A stretch of 64,000 bases of DNA from Herbaspirillum aquaticum (GCF_002213425.1 NZ_NJGV01000029.1:1-64000), one strand, 5' to 3'. Positions 34,293 to 45,533 are shown, numbered from the stretch's first letter. Notes: generated from the sequence alone by a model not told the origin. Numbers and translations are program-made.

Positions 34293-34772
34293 ATGAAGTG
34301 CCCATTCTGCAATCACGAAGACACCCCGGTGCTGGATACGCGCCTGTCCGAAGACGGCCATTCCATCCGCCGCCGCCGCCGCTGCGGCAATTGCGACAAG
34401 CGCTTCACCACCTACGAACGCATCGAGCTGACCATGCCGGTGATCGTCAAGAAGAATGGCAGCCGCACCGATTTCGATCCGGCCAAGCTGCGCGGCAGCC
34501 TGATGCTGGCCTTGCGCAAGCGCCCGGTCTCAGCCGAGGCGGTCGACATGGCCATCCAGAGCATCCAGGACAAGCTGCTGCAAAGCGGCGAGCGTGAGGT
34601 GATGTCGGCGCAGGTCGGGGAGCTGGTCATGCGCGAATTGAAGCGGCTGGACAAGATCGCCTATATCCGCTTTGCCTCGGTCTACAAGAGCTTCGAGGAC
34701 GTGACCGAATTCCAGGATGTGATCGATGAAGTGGGGCTGGAGCGCAAGGGCGCGAAAAAGCGCGAGAGCTGA
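34293..34772 (+). CDS. nrdR: Transcriptional repressor NrdR
   Basis: A 159-residue repressor of ribonucleotide reductase genes. The zinc ribbon uses Cys3, Cys6, Cys31 and Cys34 (MKCPFC ... RCGNCDKRF). The ATP-cone domain runs from [20 protein letters not shown] to about residue 140. The ATG was chosen because the zinc ribbon starts at residue 2; the frame remains open far upstream. NrdR senses ATP/dATP and binds paired NrdR boxes. It follows glyA, a common pairing in betaproteobacteria. Confidence 0.97.
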   Translation: MKCPFCNHEDTPVLDTRLSEDGHSIRRRRRCGNCDKRFTTYERIELTMPVIVKKNGSRTDFDPAKLRGSLMLALRKRPVSAEAVDMAIQSIQDKLLQSGEREVMSAQVGELVMRELKRLDKIAYIRFASVYKSFEDVTEFQDVIDEVGLERKGAKKRES

Positions 34773-34833
34773 GTGCGGCGCAGAGGGCCTGTCTGTTGGG
34801 TCCCTATGTCCCGGTGTCGCCAGCGAACGGGCA

Positions 34834-34866
34834 TAAAAAAACGGCTGCGAATGCAGCCGTTTTTCT
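34834..34866. terminator. Bidirectional terminator between nrdR and 6S RNA
   Basis: Stem AAAAACGGCTGC/GCAGCCGTTTTT with loop GAAT. There are seven T on the minus strand and five on the plus. It can end nrdR and the convergent ssrS transcript. Confidence 0.9.
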
Positions 34867-34867
34867 T

Positions 34868-35060
34868 CAATCCAAGTCCCGCCTGTGCCGCTGTGCCGGC
34901 ATCCTGAACCTGACGGTTCAAGTTGGCTGCGGTAGTTCAATTTCGGGTTCATCGGACTAGCGACGCTCACGCCCATCGAACGATCCCACAGCCTATGCTC
35001 GTAAATGGTTCAAGGAATATATGGCAATCGCGAACACGGCAGGAGTACGAAGTCTAACCC
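34868..35060 (-). ncRNA. ssrS: 6S RNA (ssrS), approximate ends
   Basis: On the minus strand, directly downstream of zapA, the sequence aligns by eye along its length with E. coli 6S RNA. The 3' half is the clearest, with CTTGAACC...GGTTCAGGA, then CCGGCACAGCGGCACAGGCG, and before it CGTGAGCGTCGCTAGTCCGATGA-like text. The zapA-ssrS order is the classic one. It ends at a strong terminator. 6S RNA mimics an open promoter and sequesters sigma-70 RNA polymerase in stationary phase. The 5' end is uncertain by about 10-20 bases. Confidence 0.75.
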
Positions 35061-35231
35061 ATTCATGTTCGTCCTCCAAGACCTTCCTCAAAAATAAATC
35101 CGCGATTTTGTAACCGGATTTCCTGGCCCGCATCGTAGCGGGAGTGCAAAACAAAATGGCTGCGCAAGGCAGCCGTTTCATCGACGTCAGGGCACAGGAT
35201 CTGCGCTGTCAGCAAGATCCTGACAGGGTGC

Positions 35232-35549
35232 TCAGAACAACTTCTCCTGCGGTGCCAGTGCCTGGTCCACCACTTCGGTGATGGCGGCAATCTGCTGCTG
35301 CCACTGGGCAATGGTCAGGCCGGCGAAGGGGCCTTCAGCGCGTTGCATGCTCAGCAACTCGGCGGCGATGCCAAGTCCCGCCATCACGGCGATGCGATCA
35401 GTGCCCTTGATGCGGCCGGCGTCGCGGATGGCACGCATCTTCTGGTCGAGGTAGGCGACTGCATGATGCAGCGCGGCCTGTTCGCCTTCCTGGCAGGCCA
35501 GGGTATAGGACTGGCCCATGATCATGGCGTTGATCTGGATGGTGCTCAT
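35232..35549 (-). CDS. zapA: Cell division protein ZapA
   Basis: A 105-residue cytoplasmic protein that bundles FtsZ filaments. N-terminal strands (IQINAMIMGQSYTLACQEGE) and a long helix (LHHAVAYLDQKMRAIRD) followed by RIAVMAGLGIAAELL match the family. It overlaps its upstream coiled-coil partner by four bases (ATGA type), so the two are translationally coupled. The 6S RNA locus follows. Confidence 0.93.
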   Translation of the reverse strand: MSTIQINAMIMGQSYTLACQEGEQAALHHAVAYLDQKMRAIRDAGRIKGTDRIAVMAGLGIAAELLSMQRAEGPFAGLTIAQWQQQIAAITEVVDQALAPQEKLF

Positions 35550-35779
35550 GCAGCCTCCTCATCGGCCGCAGCCGCTTCTTCCACTTCGGCTACCGGCAGT
35601 TGCGCCAGGACAGCGGCCACGCGGTCGTAGGCCTGGTCCACGCGGGAGAGCAGGGTGGTGTTGTCTTCGGAGAGCAGTTTGACTTTCCGGCGCAGCTCGG
35701 CATTTTCTTCGCGCAGGCCTTGTGCCAGCTTGGCGAGCTGAGTGACTTTTTCAGCCAGTTGCAGGAATTCGGAACTCAT
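35546..35779 (-). CDS. Small coiled-coil protein, TIGR02449 / ZapB-like
   Basis: A 77-residue, almost entirely coiled-coil protein (LAEKVTQLAKLAQGLREENA, ELRRKVKLLSEDNTTLLSRV) with an acidic Ala/Glu tail. It is of the TIGR02449 type that accompanies zapA in many proteobacteria. By analogy with ZapB it may bridge ZapA to other division proteins. The start is preceded by TATAAT 90 bases upstream. Confidence 0.82.
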   Translation of the reverse strand: MSSEFLQLAEKVTQLAKLAQGLREENAELRRKVKLLSEDNTTLLSRVDQAYDRVAAVLAQLPVAEVEEAAAADEEAA

Positions 35780-35867
35780 GTGTTGATTTGTTCGCAGGAA
35801 TGGGATGACGCCAGCGGGCGCCAGCGTGTGTCAGAGATGTTCAGGATCACGGCATCTCAATCGCACA

Positions 35868-35896
35868 ATTATAAGCGCATTGCCGCGCCACCTGAA
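35868..35896 (-). promoter_or_regulatory. Promoter of the zapB-like/zapA/6S unit
   Basis: A perfect TATAAT at 35873-35868 and a weak TTCAGG at 35896-35891 on the minus strand, 17 bases apart. Confidence 0.55.
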
Positions 35897-35979
35897 CAAG
35901 AACGGCCGCACGGAGCGGCCGGATGGGTTTGGTCAGCGCCGGCCGGGTTTGGTTCCCGGCGCAGGGCGCCGCATTGCGG

Positions 35980-36768
35980 TTACTTGTCGCTGCGCCGCGT
36001 GGCCTGTCCGTGCATGCGCATATAGCCTTGTTGCAGCACGAAGTTGTCGAAGGCCGTCAGCAGGGGATGGTATTTCTCGCTGTTGCGTTCCAGTTGCATG
36101 AGCGCGTAGCCGGTCGCCTCCAGGGTGGCCAGTTGCTCGGGCTTGTGCGATTTGCGGATGGTGTAGCGGGACGTCGGCGTGTCGATCAGCATCATGCGCG
36201 GCAGGGTCTGCAGGATCGGGTTTTCGAACAGCATCTTGCGGCTCTTGCGCCAGGTGCCATCGATGATCACCAGGCGGATACGCTTGAGTACTTCCTGCTT
36301 GTCCACCATCATGGTGCGCGCATCGAAATAACGCGTCTCGGGGGTACAGACGTCATCCGTGTACAGCAGGACCGGGTGCACCGTCTCGCCGGGGGGCACG
36401 TTGCGCAGGCGGGACGGCGCGTGCAGCATCGCCTGCAATTCCTCCGGATCGAAGGCGGAGCCGACCGCCAGCTTGCTGTAGGGCAGGCTCAGGTGCAGCA
36501 GCCGAACGCTGTTCTTGGCGTTGTTCACTTCGAGCGGGTGCTGCAGGATCAGCACATCGACAGCGTGATCGATGGGGGAGGTCCAGTGGCAGATGCATGC
36601 CGTCAGCGCCCTCTGGCAGATCGGGCAGAGCAGCCTGCGGGCCAATTGTTGATCGTGGTTGGAAACCAAAATGTTCAGCCTTCTGTAGTTAGCGATGGTC
36701 ACCTTGCAGAACGGGAAGGCGGCTGCAATCCGGCGTGCGCCGCGCCACCCCTTCGTGATCCCGTTCAT
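35980..36768 (-). CDS. DTW-domain tRNA-uridine aminocarboxypropyltransferase (TapT-like)
   Basis: A protein of about 262 residues that likely adds the acp3U modification to tRNA from SAM. The N-terminal Cys cluster LLCPICQRALTACICHW and the catalytic DGTW in LVIIDGTWRKSRKM define the DTW/TapT family. Other blocks are LILQHPLEVNNAKNSVRLL and PTSRYTIRKSHKPEQLATLEA. The start is uncertain: ATG at 36768 was used, but a TTG at 36669 has a better placed AGAAGG, and a TTG at 36807 is also in frame. It lies alone between the division genes and recG. Confidence 0.85.
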   Translation of the reverse strand: MNGITKGWRGARRIAAAFPFCKVTIANYRRLNILVSNHDQQLARRLLCPICQRALTACICHWTSPIDHAVDVLILQHPLEVNNAKNSVRLLHLSLPYSKLAVGSAFDPEELQAMLHAPSRLRNVPPGETVHPVLLYTDDVCTPETRYFDARTMMVDKQEVLKRIRLVIIDGTWRKSRKMLFENPILQTLPRMMLIDTPTSRYTIRKSHKPEQLATLEATGYALMQLERNSEKYHPLLTAFDNFVLQQGYMRMHGQATRRSDK

Positions 36769-36951
36769 CGTGGGCCGTAGATTGGACTCAGTGCTGCTGT
36801 CAGTCAATCGACATAAAGCGAAGAAATTCTCGATTATTGCGGAAATGTGGTTGGCATTTTGCTGATTTGGGTTTGCAGCCCTTGCACTGGCCCGCCGCGT
36901 GAGAGATGCTGGAAAGCTTTGCTGGTGGCCGCTGCTGCCCAGATGGGCAGG

Positions 36952-39111
36952 TCATACCTTCAGGAAATCTTCCCGTCCGCCCAGCCAGCGTGCCAGATGG
37001 CGGTCGACAATGTCGGGGGCGTGTTGCAGCAAGGCCTGGGCGGTATCGCGGGCCTTTTCCACCAGCCACTGGTCCGTCGCCAGGTCGGCGAAACGCAGCA
37101 TCGCCTCGCCCGACTGCCTGGCCCCCAGGAATTCCCCGGGTCCGCGGATATCCAGGTCGCGCCGGGCGATCTCGAAGCCGTCGGTAGTTTCGCGCATGGT
37201 TGCCAGCCGCTGCTTGGCGGTGCCGCCCAGCGGTCCCTGGTACAGCAGCAGGCACACGCTGGCCGCCGAGCCCCGACCTACACGTCCGCGTAGCTGGTGC
37301 AGCTGCGACAGGCCAAAACGCTCGGCATGCTCGATCACCATCAGCGAGGCGTTGGGCACGTCCACACCGACTTCGATGACGGTCGTCGCCACCAGCAGGT
37401 GGATGGCACCCCGGCTGAAACCCTCCATGACGATCTGTTTTTCCACCGGTTTCATGCGGCCGTGTACCAGGCCGATCTGCAGGTCCGGCAGGGCCGCCGA
37501 GAGGGCGGCATGGGTGTCGGTCGCAGTCTGCAATTGCAAAGCCTCGGATTCCTCGATCAGCGGGCAGACCCAATAAATCTGCTTGCCTTCCAGTGCCGCC
37601 GCATGCACGCGTTCGATGACTTCATCGCGGCGGTTCTGGTCGATCACGCGGGTGACGATGGGGGAGCGCCCTGGCGGCAGTTCATCGATTACCGAGACTT
37701 CCAGATCGGCGTAATAGGTCATCGCCAGCGTGCGCGGAATGGGAGTGGCCGACATCATCAGCTGGTGCGGCACGGCAGCCGCCTCGCGATCGGCCGGATT
37801 GAAGCTCTTGTTGCGCAAGGCCAGGCGCTGGCCCACGCCGAAGCGATGTTGCTCATCGACGATCACCAGGCCCAGGTTCTCGAATTGCACCGTGTCCTGG
37901 ATCAGCGCATGCGTGCCGATGACCAGGCGTGCCGCGCCGGATTCGATGTGGGCCAGGGCCTCGGTCTTTTCCTTTTTCTTCTGGCTGCCCGAGAGCCAGG
38001 CTACGCCCACGTTGAGCGGCTCCATCCAGGCCGCGATCTTGCGGAAATGCTGTTCGGCCAGGATTTCGGTCGGTGCCATCAGCACCGCCTGGCAGCCGCT
38101 GTCGATGGCCTGGGCGGCGGCCAGCGCGGCCACCACCGTCTTGCCGCTGCCGACATCGCCCTGCAGCAGGCGCTGCATGGGGAAGGACTGGCGCAGGTCA
38201 GCGCGGATTTCTTCGAGTACGCGCTGCTGGGCAGCGGTCAGCTGGAAGGGGAGGACCTTGGTCAGTTCCTCGGTCACGCGTCCCGTCACGGGCAAAGCGC
38301 GCGAGGTCTTGGCCCGGCGCGCGGCCTGGGCGCGCTTGAGCGAGAGCTGCTGGGCCAGCAATTCATCGAACTTCATGCGGATCCAGGCAGGATGTGAACG
38401 TTCGATCAGGGCATGTTCATCCACGTCCGGCGGCGGATTGTGCAGCAGCCGCACCGACGGTTCGAAGCCGGCCAGGTTCAGGGTCTCCAGCATGGACGGC
38501 GGCAGCGTATCGCTCCAGTCCAGCCGGCTCATGGCGTTGGCGATGGCCTTGCGCAGATAGGCCTGCGAGAGGCCTTCGCCAGCCGGGTAGACGGGCGTGA
38601 GGACATCGGGCAGCGGTGCGCCCTGGTTGACCACCTTGTAAGAGGGATGGACCATCTCGGCGCCGAAGAAACCATGCCGCAATTCCCCGCGCACCCGCAC
38701 CCGGGTGCCTTCGGCCAGCTGCTTGGTCTGGCTGCCGTAGAAGTTGATGAAGCGCATGGTCAACTGCCCGCTGTCGTCCCCCACCGTCACGATCAATTGC
38801 CGGCGCGGGCGGAACTGCACGTCGCAGGCGGTGACCACGCCTTCTACCTGCACCGTCTGCAGGCCCCGCAGGGAGGCCTCGGCGATGCTCATGAGGGTGG
38901 TTTCGTCCTCGTAGCGCAGCGGCAGGTGCAGCACCAGGTCCATGTCGTTGTGCAGGCCCAGCTTGGCCAGCTTGTTTTCGGGCTTGGCGGCGGCCTTGGA
39001 AGCGGGAGCGGCCTTTTTCTTCGAGGCCGGCGGGCTGTTTTTCTTCGCGGTAGCGGGCATGCGGTCGGCGTTGGTTGGACGGAGGGCCATAATGGTTAGC
39101 CGCACGCGCAT
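36952..39111 (-). CDS. recG: ATP-dependent DNA helicase RecG
   Basis: A helicase of up to 719 residues that reverses stalled forks and processes Holliday junctions and R-loops. An N-terminal Lys/Ala-rich extension (to about residue 45) is followed by the OB-fold wedge domain (LVLHLPLRYEDETTL), then helicase motifs: Walker A GDVGSGKT, DEQH, SATPIPRTLAM, the TRG-like VHGRMKP and RGRVGRG. Several in-frame ATGs (39111, 39090, 39060) lack clear ribosome-binding sites, so the start is open. The promoter contains a LexA box, pointing to SOS control. Confidence 0.95.
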   Translation of the reverse strand: MRVRLTIMALRPTNADRMPATAKKNSPPASKKKAAPASKAAAKPENKLAKLGLHNDMDLVLHLPLRYEDETTLMSIAEASLRGLQTVQVEGVVTACDVQFRPRRQLIVTVGDDSGQLTMRFINFYGSQTKQLAEGTRVRVRGELRHGFFGAEMVHPSYKVVNQGAPLPDVLTPVYPAGEGLSQAYLRKAIANAMSRLDWSDTLPPSMLETLNLAGFEPSVRLLHNPPPDVDEHALIERSHPAWIRMKFDELLAQQLSLKRAQAARRAKTSRALPVTGRVTEELTKVLPFQLTAAQQRVLEEIRADLRQSFPMQRLLQGDVGSGKTVVAALAAAQAIDSGCQAVLMAPTEILAEQHFRKIAAWMEPLNVGVAWLSGSQKKKEKTEALAHIESGAARLVIGTHALIQDTVQFENLGLVIVDEQHRFGVGQRLALRNKSFNPADREAAAVPHQLMMSATPIPRTLAMTYYADLEVSVIDELPPGRSPIVTRVIDQNRRDEVIERVHAAALEGKQIYWVCPLIEESEALQLQTATDTHAALSAALPDLQIGLVHGRMKPVEKQIVMEGFSRGAIHLLVATTVIEVGVDVPNASLMVIEHAERFGLSQLHQLRGRVGRGSAASVCLLLYQGPLGGTAKQRLATMRETTDGFEIARRDLDIRGPGEFLGARQSGEAMLRFADLATDQWLVEKARDTAQALLQHAPDIVDRHLARWLGGREDFLKV

Positions 39112-39133
39112 ATGGGAAAAACGCGCAGACAGC

Positions 39134-39160
39134 GTAAAATAGCGGGTTACGCTATTTTAC
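39134..39160. promoter_or_regulatory. 11-bp inverted repeat next to the recG SOS box
   Basis: GTAAAATAGCG/CGCTATTTTAC with spacer GGTTA, a perfect dyad overlapping the recG -10 region and touching the LexA box. No terminator context. It looks like a second operator; the regulator is unknown. Confidence 0.6.
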
Positions 39161-39181
39161 TGTGAATATTTACAGTATCAA
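39154..39181 (-). promoter_or_regulatory. recG promoter
   Basis: Minus strand TTGATA (39181-39176), a 16-base spacer and TAAAAT (39159-39154). The LexA box fills the spacer. Confidence 0.65.
39158..39177. promoter_or_regulatory. LexA (SOS) box in the recG-queA divergent region
   Basis: TACTGTgaatatttACAGTA keeps both halves of the classical CTGT-N8-ACAG site intact, including the flanking TA. It sits between the -35 and -10 of the predicted recG promoter, where LexA would block polymerase. Confidence 0.8.
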
Positions 39182-39283
39182 TCCCGCCGGCAACAGTTCT
39201 TGCCCGGGAACGCCCGGCGCCAGTCCGTCTGCCGCCGCCGCGCGCATCGCCTCCATCATTATTTTGCAAGCTTGTACTCGCGC

Positions 39284-41459
<2,176 letters not shown>

Positions 41460-41483
41460 TAACCACGGGCCGGCGCTGTTGCA

Positions 41484-43301
41484 TCAGCCCGGCTGCGCCT
41501 GCTGCGCGCCTGGCGCCAGGCGCAGCAGGGCCTCCCACAATTGCCCCGGCGCCACCGGCTTGTGCAGCATGGGAATGCCGCTTTCGCTGGCCTCGCGCAA
41601 CCTGGCCGGTGCCGTATCGCCGGTGATGAGCAGCGCACCGACATGGCGCTGGCTGGCTTGCCGCACTGCTGCGATGGCCTCGGTGCCATTGCGGTGTGCG
41701 CGCAGGCGGTAGTCGCTGATGACCACGTCGAATTCCTGTGTGCCCGCCAGGGTTTGGGCCTCGTCCAGTCCTTCCACCGCGACGCACTGGCAACCCCATT
41801 GGGTCAGTAGCTGCGCCATGCTGTCGCGTACCCGCTGGTCGTCCTCGATCAACAGGATGCGCAATCCATGCAGGTCGCGCTGTGCCTTGTGCAACGCTAC
41901 GGGGGCGGGCGCAGGCACCTTCTGCGGCATGACCGCTGCGGGCAGCAGCAGCTTGAAGACGCTCCCGCGTCCGGGCAGCGACTGTACCGTGAGCTGCAAG
42001 CCCTGCATCTTTGCCAATCCCTCGGCAATGGCCAGTCCCAGTCCCATGCCCTTGTTGTGATCGCGTTCCGGATTGCCCAGCTGGTGGAACTCGCGGAAGA
42101 TTTCCTGCTGCTGCTCCGGCGCGATCCCGATGCCGGTATCCCACACCTCCAGCCACACCTGGCTGCCACGATGGCGGCAGGCCATCAAGATACCGCCCTG
42201 TTCGGTATAGCGAATCGCATTGGACACCAGATTGCGCAGGATCAGCTCGGTCAGCCCGGCGTCGGCACTGGCGACGGCCTGGCTCTCGCGGGTGCGAAAG
42301 ACCAGACCCTTGGCTTCAGCCTGCGCGGCCATCTCGCGGCTGATGCGATGAAGCAGTGCCTGCACGCGGAAGGGGGCGACCTGGGGAGTCACCACGCCGG
42401 CTTCGATGCGGGAGTAGTCCAGCAGTGTATGCAGCATGTCGGCGCAATTGTCGGCGGCACTGCGCAGGCGGCCGACCACCTCGCGCTGCATCGGATCGAG
42501 CGGGGTATTGGACAGCACCTCAAGGAACAGACCCTGGGCATGGATGGGTTGCCGCAGGTCGTGGCTGGCACCGGCCAGGAAACGCGACTTGGCGGCATTG
42601 GCCTGTTCGGCCTGCTGCAGGGCTTGCTGGGTTTTTTCGGATTCGCGCTGCAGGCGCTCAATGAGCGCATTGTTCTCGAAGCGCAGCATGATGGCCGCAC
42701 GCGCCGCGCGTGCGCTGTTGCGCGCCTGGACCAGCAGCGAAGCCACATAGAGCAGGGCGGCCACCGCCAGCACTTGCAGCGCGTTTTCGTGGGTATGCCA
42801 GGCACTGGTCGCCAGCATGCCCAACTCCACCAGGCAGAAGGAAACGAAGGCCGGCATCACCGGCGAGAGGATGGACATGGAATTGCCCGCCACCCCCGCC
42901 AGCACCCCGATGAGCAGGATGCTGCCGCCGGGGCTGGCGGTGTCCAGCGCCAGCGGGGCCAGGAGCCCCCAGGCGGCGCCGTCGATGCCATGCAGTACCA
43001 CCAGGCGGCGCGTGACTTGGCCGATGTTGGCCGGGGTGATCTCCATGTCCAGCATGCGCCGGGCATCGGCGTAGTCGAACAGCTTGGAGGCAATCACCAC
43101 GCCGGCCCAGCCCAGCAGCGGCCATAGTCCTGCGCTGGCGCGCAGGGCGTAGGCCACCAGCAGCGCCACCAGGATGCCCGGCAAGACCGAGCTGCCCAGG
43201 TTGCCGCACAACAGGCGAACCTGTTCGACCCGCACGCGATGCAGCGTGTCTTCAGCCACAGCGTGGACCGGTGCACCCTGCAGGGCCGTACCGTCTTTCA
43301 T
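41484..43301 (-). CDS. Membrane hybrid histidine kinase with C-terminal receiver
   Basis: A 605-residue kinase. About six N-terminal helices (residues 40-190, VLPGILVALLVAYALRASAG) form the sensor. A coiled coil leads to HisKA with the phospho-His in AGASHDLRQPIHAQG, the HATPase domain (LRNLVSNAIRYTEQGG, DTGIGI, GMGLGLAIAEGLA) and a receiver with Asp in VVISDYRLRAH. The HDLRQP variant and architecture are common in Proteobacteria paired with LuxR regulators. It starts three bases after the regulator gene at 43305 ends, so the two form an operon. Confidence 0.9.
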   Translation of the reverse strand: MKDGTALQGAPVHAVAEDTLHRVRVEQVRLLCGNLGSSVLPGILVALLVAYALRASAGLWPLLGWAGVVIASKLFDYADARRMLDMEITPANIGQVTRRLVVLHGIDGAAWGLLAPLALDTASPGGSILLIGVLAGVAGNSMSILSPVMPAFVSFCLVELGMLATSAWHTHENALQVLAVAALLYVASLLVQARNSARAARAAIMLRFENNALIERLQRESEKTQQALQQAEQANAAKSRFLAGASHDLRQPIHAQGLFLEVLSNTPLDPMQREVVGRLRSAADNCADMLHTLLDYSRIEAGVVTPQVAPFRVQALLHRISREMAAQAEAKGLVFRTRESQAVASADAGLTELILRNLVSNAIRYTEQGGILMACRHRGSQVWLEVWDTGIGIAPEQQQEIFREFHQLGNPERDHNKGMGLGLAIAEGLAKMQGLQLTVQSLPGRGSVFKLLLPAAVMPQKVPAPAPVALHKAQRDLHGLRILLIEDDQRVRDSMAQLLTQWGCQCVAVEGLDEAQTLAGTQEFDVVISDYRLRAHRNGTEAIAAVRQASQRHVGALLITGDTAPARLREASESGIPMLHKPVAPGQLWEALLRLAPGAQQAQPG

Positions 43302-43304
43302 GCG

Positions 43305-43916
43305 CTAGCTCACCAGCCCGCGCCGGCGTGCGGCGAAGGCGGCTTCGGCCCGGTTGTCCACATCCAGGGCCAGCAGGATGGCCTGGACATGCCCGCGGAT
43401 GGTGTTTTCGGACAGGTTCAGGCGGCGCCCGATGGCCTTGTTGGTCAAGCCCTGGCTGAGCAAGCCCAGTACCTCGTATTGGCGCGGCGTGAACTGGGGT
43501 TTGCCGGTATCGTCGGACTCTACCGCGGGTGCCGCCATCGCATGCCCTCTACCGGCCACTTCCAGCAGCACCTTCAGGATGTGCTCGGCGGTGGCGGCTT
43601 TGGAGACGAAGGCCGCCGCCCCGCGCCGGGTCGCTTCGCGTACGGTCTCGTCGGTATCGTCGGCCGAGAGGATGATGACCGGCACCTGCGGCCACTTGCG
43701 TGCCAGCACCGACATGCCGTCGATACCATTGAGTCCGCCCAGCTGGATGTCCAGCAGCACCATGCCGGGGGGCTGGCCGTCGTCCAGGCGCATGGCGTCC
43801 TCCAGCGAGGCGGCCTCGGCGATGCTGGTGTGTGGCAAAGCCGCCTGCAGTACCAGCCGCAGGCCGCAACGAAAGAGTGCGTGATCGTCAATGATCAGCA
43901 GGCGTGAAGTCGGCAT
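43305..43916 (-). CDS. LuxR/NarL-type response regulator
   Basis: A 203-residue regulator. The receiver domain has DD at 10-11, phospho-acceptor Asp56 (VLLDIQLGG) and Lys in AAFVSKAATAEHIL. The LuxR helix-turn-helix is at about 137-198 (FTPRQYEVLGLLSQGLTNKA, LNLSENTIRGHVQAI). First gene of a two-gene minus-strand operon with the hybrid kinase. Targets are unknown. It is convergent with tgt as a unit. Confidence 0.92.
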   Translation of the reverse strand: MPTSRLLIIDDHALFRCGLRLVLQAALPHTSIAEAASLEDAMRLDDGQPPGMVLLDIQLGGLNGIDGMSVLARKWPQVPVIILSADDTDETVREATRRGAAAFVSKAATAEHILKVLLEVAGRGHAMAAPAVESDDTGKPQFTPRQYEVLGLLSQGLTNKAIGRRLNLSENTIRGHVQAILLALDVDNRAEAAFAARRRGLVS

Positions 43917-44051
43917 GTTGGGAACCCCTCCCGAAGCCGCATCCGCACAATCGTCGGCGGCTCCCGGAAACTGTTTTTGTTGTGCCGCGATTCTACGCTG
44001 TTGTGGGGCAATGACGCACGTTGTGATGAGGTAGCAGGTGCTGCTGCGGCT

Positions 44052-45533
44052 TCAGGCGCCTTCTTCGAGGCAGAGGGTGAAGCGGCTGCCCGCGCCGGGC
44101 CGGCTTTGCACGGTGATGGTGCCGCCCATCAGGTGGGCCAGCTTCTGGCTCAGGTACAGGCCCTGGCCCATGCCCTCATGCTTGCGCGAGGGCTTGGCAT
44201 CGAGCTGGGTGAAGGCACGAAAGAGCTTTTGCTGGTCCTGCTCGCTGATGCCGCAGCCGGTATCGATCACATCAATCCAGCTGGTGAGGCTTTCGCCCTG
44301 GTGCTGCTGGCGCAGCTTGACCTGCACCTGGCCTTGCTCGGTGAACTTGACGGCATTGCTCACCAGGTTCAGCAGGATTTGCGCCAGGGCGCGGCGGTTG
44401 GCGTGGATCCGCACTTCGCCGGCATACGGCGCCAGGCTCAGCTGCAAGCCCTTCTTGGTGGCCGCCGGGCGCATTGCCGCCACCGCCTCCTCGATCAGTT
44501 CGGAACAGAGCAGGGCCTCGGGGATCAGGTCTTCCTCCTCGGCTTCCATGCGGGAGACGTCCAGCAGGCTGGTGATGAGTCCCAGCAAGTGCTGGGCGCT
44601 GTCGTGCACGGTCTGCAGCTGCTGCTCCTGCTCGGCCGTCAGCGGCCCGCCCATGCGCGTGAGCAGGATTTCGGTGAAGCCGAGGATGGCGTTCAAGGGC
44701 GTGCGCAGCTCGTGCGAGGTGTTGGCCAGGAAACGGTCGCGCGATTCCACGGCCTCCACCAAGGCGCGGTTTTTCTCGGCCAGGTCTTGCTCGATGCGCT
44801 TGCGGTCGCTGATGTCGCGCACTGCAATCATGAGGAAGGTTTCGCCTTCGATGACCAGCGGGCTCAGGCTGACGTCGACCGGGAATTCGCCGCCATCGCG
44901 TTTCAGGCCGCACAGTTCAGGGGTCGGGTTGCTGGCCGGAGCGGCCCGGCCGGACAAGTAGTTGGCCAGGTTCTGCGCATGCATGGCCAGGAAGCGCTGC
45001 GGAATCAGCACGTCGATGGCGCGCCCCGTCAGGTCGGCCACTTCCCAGCCGAAGAGCTCGCCCGCGCGGCGATTGACCAGCACCAAACGGTCCAGCGCAT
45101 TGACCACGAGGATGCCGTCCGGCAGCGAATCGTAAAGCCCGTGCACACTGGCGGCGATCAGGCTGATGTCGCGCAGGACGGTGGCCTGGCTGATGTCGCG
45201 CTTGCAGGAGAGTACGTATTGCGGCTGGCCGCGGTCATCGCGCAGCAGCTTGTTGGATACCGAGAGGTGCAGCAGGGAGCCATCCTTGCGGCGGCGGATG
45301 GACTGGCATTCGGCCCGGCCCAGCGCCAGCGTATCAGCGAACACCCGCTCTTCCTCGGCGCGCCGCTCGGGCGGCACGATGAAGTCCGACAGATGCTGGC
45401 CCAGCACTTCCTGGCCGCTGTAGCCGAAGATCTGTTCGGCGCAGCGGTTCCAGTAGACGACCCCTCCCTGCATGTCCATCAGGACATAGGCATCGGGCGC
45501 CTCGCTGAGCAGCAGTCGTTCAAGCTGCTGCAT
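44052..45533 (-). CDS. Soluble PAS-PAS histidine kinase
   Basis: A 493-residue cytoplasmic kinase without membrane helices. PAS1 is at about residues 5-120 (SEAPDAYVLMDMQGGVVYWN), PAS2 at 130-255 (LPDGILVVNALDRLVLVNRR, ending VRDISDRKRIEQD), HisKA has the phospho-His in NTSHELRTPLNAIL, and HATPase has LVNLVSNAVKFTEQG-type text and DTGCGISEQDQ. It is the last of four overlapping minus-strand signalling genes; its start overlaps the HDOD gene by 14 bases. Confidence 0.9.
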   Translation of the reverse strand: MQQLERLLLSEAPDAYVLMDMQGGVVYWNRCAEQIFGYSGQEVLGQHLSDFIVPPERRAEEERVFADTLALGRAECQSIRRRKDGSLLHLSVSNKLLRDDRGQPQYVLSCKRDISQATVLRDISLIAASVHGLYDSLPDGILVVNALDRLVLVNRRAGELFGWEVADLTGRAIDVLIPQRFLAMHAQNLANYLSGRAAPASNPTPELCGLKRDGGEFPVDVSLSPLVIEGETFLMIAVRDISDRKRIEQDLAEKNRALVEAVESRDRFLANTSHELRTPLNAILGFTEILLTRMGGPLTAEQEQQLQTVHDSAQHLLGLITSLLDVSRMEAEEEDLIPEALLCSELIEEAVAAMRPAATKKGLQLSLAPYAGEVRIHANRRALAQILLNLVSNAVKFTEQGQVQVKLRQQHQGESLTSWIDVIDTGCGISEQDQQKLFRAFTQLDAKPSRKHEGMGQGLYLSQKLAHLMGGTITVQSRPGAGSRFTLCLEEGA

